Shown one piece after another: positions 61,497-64,000 of a stretch of 64,000 nt of DNA (positions within the stretch are counted from its first letter, which is position 1; every line of letters starts with the position of its first letter). Location: positions 81,580,070 through 81,644,069 of the forward strand of contig OX465282.1 of assembly GCA_949987705.1 (NCBI GenBank), in the 5' to 3' direction. A program made the translations under genes and the position numbers. Source of the DNA: Thereva unica (lineage: Eukaryota; Arthropoda; Insecta; Diptera; Therevidae). Under the pieces are notes generated by a model. The model ran no database searches. It saw nothing but the letters and a program-made list of their open reading frames with translations, and was not told the origin of the DNA.

Positions 61497-62450
61497 AGTA
61501 GAACGTCTTGCGGTTTTGTAATTTTAAATTTTCCTTAACTCGTTTGGCTTGTTCAGAAGCCAGTTTTGCAGCACACAACTCAAGACGAGGAAGAGTTATC
61601 TTCTTGACAGGAGCTACTCTCGATTTAGTGTTACTCTTATACAGTTGGTGCCAAATGCTGATCTGAGAGTAACTGCTTCACTCTAAGCTTGTTCTGATGC
61701 GTCGGCGAATACATGCATTTGGACTGTGTCAGGAACTTGTTGACTGAATATTTGTCGTAGGAATTTGATGCTATTCAGGCCCTCCATACCTTCTCTGAAT
61801 CTGATCCATCGGGTGTGCAGCTCTTGAGGTATAACGGCGTCCCAGTCTAATTTCAATTCCCATAATCGTTGTAAGAATAGCTTGGCGATAATCACAACAG
61901 GTCCCATTATGCCCAAGGAGTCAAACAAATGTACAATGTTAGAGGCCCCTATTGTCTTTGTGACATTGTCGTTTTCGTTCCATGTTGCCTTTATACAGAA
62001 AGAGTCTGATTTAGGCATCCATGGTAGGCCTAACGTCTTGACTTGTTCCTCAGATGATCCATCCTTGAAATTTATTTGGACTTCCGTATCGTTGGATGGT
62101 ATACCCATTATTAATTGTGGGTGATTCGCGCACCTCTACCTTAGTTTAAATTTTCCTTGTTGGAACACTTTTATTGCTTCTTTCTGGATGGCGAGTGCCA
62201 TTGATGAAGCTGTCGGATCCGGTCATCAAGTCATCTAAATAGAAGTCGTTCTGCATGGCATAGAAGTCGTTCTGAAGCCCAAAGGAAACCTATCAGCATT
62301 ATCATGGCCTAGTCTTTGTAAACACCGTAAGTAACAGTGTTGCGCTGGTAGAATTTCATAGAATTGCTAGGGTCTTTTCCCCATGCTATTAATTGGTATT
62401 TGCAATCGCCCTCATTTATTTGCGTGATCTACACAGAATCTTTTGAGTGT
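61497..62450 (-). pseudogene. BEL/Pao pol: RT end and following domain
   Basis: CKYQLIAWGKDPSNSMKFYQ, NTVTYGVY, FYLDDLMTGSDSF (catalytic YLDD), then IKTLGLPWMPKSDSF-type block, HLFDSLGIMGPVVIIAKLFL, WIRFREGMEGLNSIKF and MHVFADASEQA, then ENLKLQNRKTFY at the hAT border. Frameshifts separate RT from the later part; DNA near 62250 is duplicated. Confidence 0.85.
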
Positions 62451-62519
62451 ACGAACAATTTTCACATTGACCACTCAGGGCTGCAATAGTAACAAATGGG
62501 TTTAACGATATTCTGAGTA

Positions 62520-62640
62520 TACTATATTGATTATTGTATTCTACTTATCATGCCCTTTCATTCATTTGATTCCCATGTGGAGGGGTTGTGAAGAAAATGG
62601 TAATCCGCCCTCCTGAGACCACAGTTGTTTCATATGAACG
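62520..62640 (-). mobile_element. Helitron-related fragment
   Basis: TTGTATTCTACTTATCATGCCC, CTTTCATTCATTTGATTCCC and GTTGTGAAGAAAATGGTAAT are the reverse complement of the tandem unit in the Helitron at 26671-27395. Confidence 0.65.
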
Positions 62641-62960
62641 CTTTTTGTTAATCATCGAAATGATTGGTCATGCGATCTGACATCAACAGTACTGGTTAGC
62701 ATTTTTCGACTAACTAGTAATAAAATAAATTACAATTACGAACTCCACAAAAGTATAATCAGTATTTCAAATCGTGATTTGAAATTTTACTGTACATTTG
62801 TACTATGAACTAGATTACAGTACCTAACGCCATCTGATACCATAGTGGCGACTAACCACTTTTATATGAACACATTTTGTTAATCATTGAATGCCATCTC
62901 TGGCACCAACAGTGCGAGTAAACACTTTTCGACTAACTAGTAACACCATCTCATTGATTG
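62637..62960. repeat. Diverged direct repeat pair
   Basis: Blocks at about 62637-62720 and 62866-62945 share ATATGAACRC-TTTTGTTAATCAT and TTTTCGACTAACTAGTAA. GCCATCTGATA also recurs nearby. Origin unknown. Confidence 0.55.
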
Positions 62961-63172
62961 AGTAATTGAAATAACTTATAGCGCCATCTGATAGAATAAT
63001 TTTAAGTACCCACTTTTAGGATAGGCAAAAAAACTCATGGAATAACAAATTATTTATATTGTGGTTATCGGCTACACAAGAAAAATTACTTATAGTGCTT
63101 ATAAAAAGGTGATAAATCGAATAAATTTATAAAAAAACACTTTATTTTTCATGTTTAGGCGTAAATAAGGCT

Positions 63173-63424
63173 TTAGTTGATTGCCCTTACGCCTTGATTC
63201 TTTCGACTTCGAAAATCTACTGCGTCTTCACTATCTAATAACTTCAACCTATTAAATTTATTATACACACTATTTCCTCTTAAAAAATGATGTACCTTAC
63301 TGCTAATTATATCAATTAAATATTTGTCGTTGCTGCTAGCGTGATAGGTTGATGGTTTAGACTCATCAAGTTCGTACAAGTCGTTAAGTTTATAGTTGAT
63401 ATCTTTAATGTTTTCAAAGAATTA
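63173..63424 (-). CDS. Hypothetical small ORF
   Basis: Open from about 63424; ATG at 63379 gives 68 aa. Polar sequence with YLIDIISSKVHHFLRG, NKFNRLKLLDSED and a basic end. A possible exon: ATGGCCGAG followed by GTAAGC lies just upstream at about 63441. Not recognised. Confidence 0.3.
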
Positions 63425-63479
63425 TCTTAATGTGCTTACCTCGGCCATTATTAAGTAGCTCTGAATAGTTTTGCCTGGG

Positions 63480-64000
63480 CCGGAAATGTTGTTTCAGTTC
63501 TTGCTTTATCAGCTTCCAATTGTTTCTTGTCTTGTTATTGTTCAGTCTGTCTTGGTCTTGTTCTTGCAAACTTACCTAAGTCCTGTTCTTGGTCTTGTTC
63601 TTACAAACATAGCTAAGTCTTGGTATTGGTCTTGCTAAATGTGCAAGACTAGTCCTGCTCATCACTACCTTTGATGACATGAAAAACTATATGTAATAGG
63701 AGCGCTGCAAGCTTTTTAATGAGTTCTCAAAGATGTCTATTGCAGCACCTCCTAATTGGATAAAAAAGACTTGATAATGTGAAACATCTACCTAAATTAT
63801 TTTCGCAAAATTTGCTTCAAAATGCAGAAATATTGATTGTCAATCTTATTGGCGCACAATGCATGCAAAGTCATTATGTACTTATGTACAAATTCTTTTA
63901 CAATTATCATACTAAAAAGTAAATATACACACATGTATTTATATCATAATTACTTGATTACCATAATTTTTTGTTTTTAAAAGAATAAATTTAGGTGAAA
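63480..64000. other. Non-coding with CTTGTTCTTG-type repeats
   Basis: Imperfect repeats of TCTTGGTCTTGTTCTT-like phrases at about 63518-63650, then AT-rich DNA. No gene seen. Confidence 0.5.

Noticed and set aside
1..64000. A new host defence or metabolic gene system
   Set aside because: No cluster of non-transposon genes is present; everything recognisable apart from the MADF relic is mobile-element derived.

Overview
The window is arthropod, most likely insect, repetitive DNA. Evidence: AT-rich spacers, Jockey/CR1-type LINEs, Ty3/Gypsy elements of the errantivirus type (one with an Env of the baculovirus-F family), BEL/Pao elements, Helitrons, a Tigger-like transposase, a tRNA-derived SINE, and a broken MADF gene whose exons have spliceosomal borders. 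I found no intact host gene, CRISPR array, rRNA, functional tRNA or bacterial operon. The species cannot be fixed from the sequence.

Layout. 0.35-5.64 kb: an apparently intact Jockey-type LINE on the + strand ending in 49 A residues. 5.76-6.50 kb: MADF pseudogene (-). 7.1-12.6 kb: retroelement fragments, a palindrome with 210-bp arms, and a Helitron replicase fragment. 13.2-29.07 kb: a nested stack. LTR element B (-) carries LTR element A (18346-28545, duplicated GCAG) inside its own LTR. A in turn holds a LINE (in its integrase gene) and a 725-bp Helitron (in its leader). B also holds a LINE, a SINE and a 131-bp MITE.

29.1-36.9 kb: AT-rich DNA, a hairpin minisatellite, BEL/Pao remnants with a tRNA-Trp primer site, and gag and LINE fragments. 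36.9-44.3 kb: a broken env gene followed by a D-type LTR, interrupted by a LINE (38645-41989, duplicated CCTGCAGGA) and preceded by a B-type LTR and leader, so the locus looks chimeric. 44.3-47.8 kb: a 17.6/297-like gag-PR-RT relic with a full-length SINE.

48.1-59.25 kb: a Tigger-like transposase gene split by a nearly intact Gypsy element D (49153-58164, duplicated GTTG) and by a 350-bp MITE. 59.27-62.45 kb: BEL/Pao gag and pol, with pol split by a 952-bp hAT-type element. The remainder is repeat debris.

The main observation is orientation. Every LTR-retrotransposon coding fragment I can orient, about 16 segments, lies on the - strand, while LINEs lie on both. An errantivirus-rich, nested, single-orientation block without host genes is how unistrand piRNA clusters such as flamenco look. 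That is a hypothesis which small-RNA data could test. Element D also has a well-formed -1 frameshift signal, and element B has an unusual leader: a long ORF starting at the LTR/primer-site junction, then four tiny ORFs, at least three of which look like membrane peptides.
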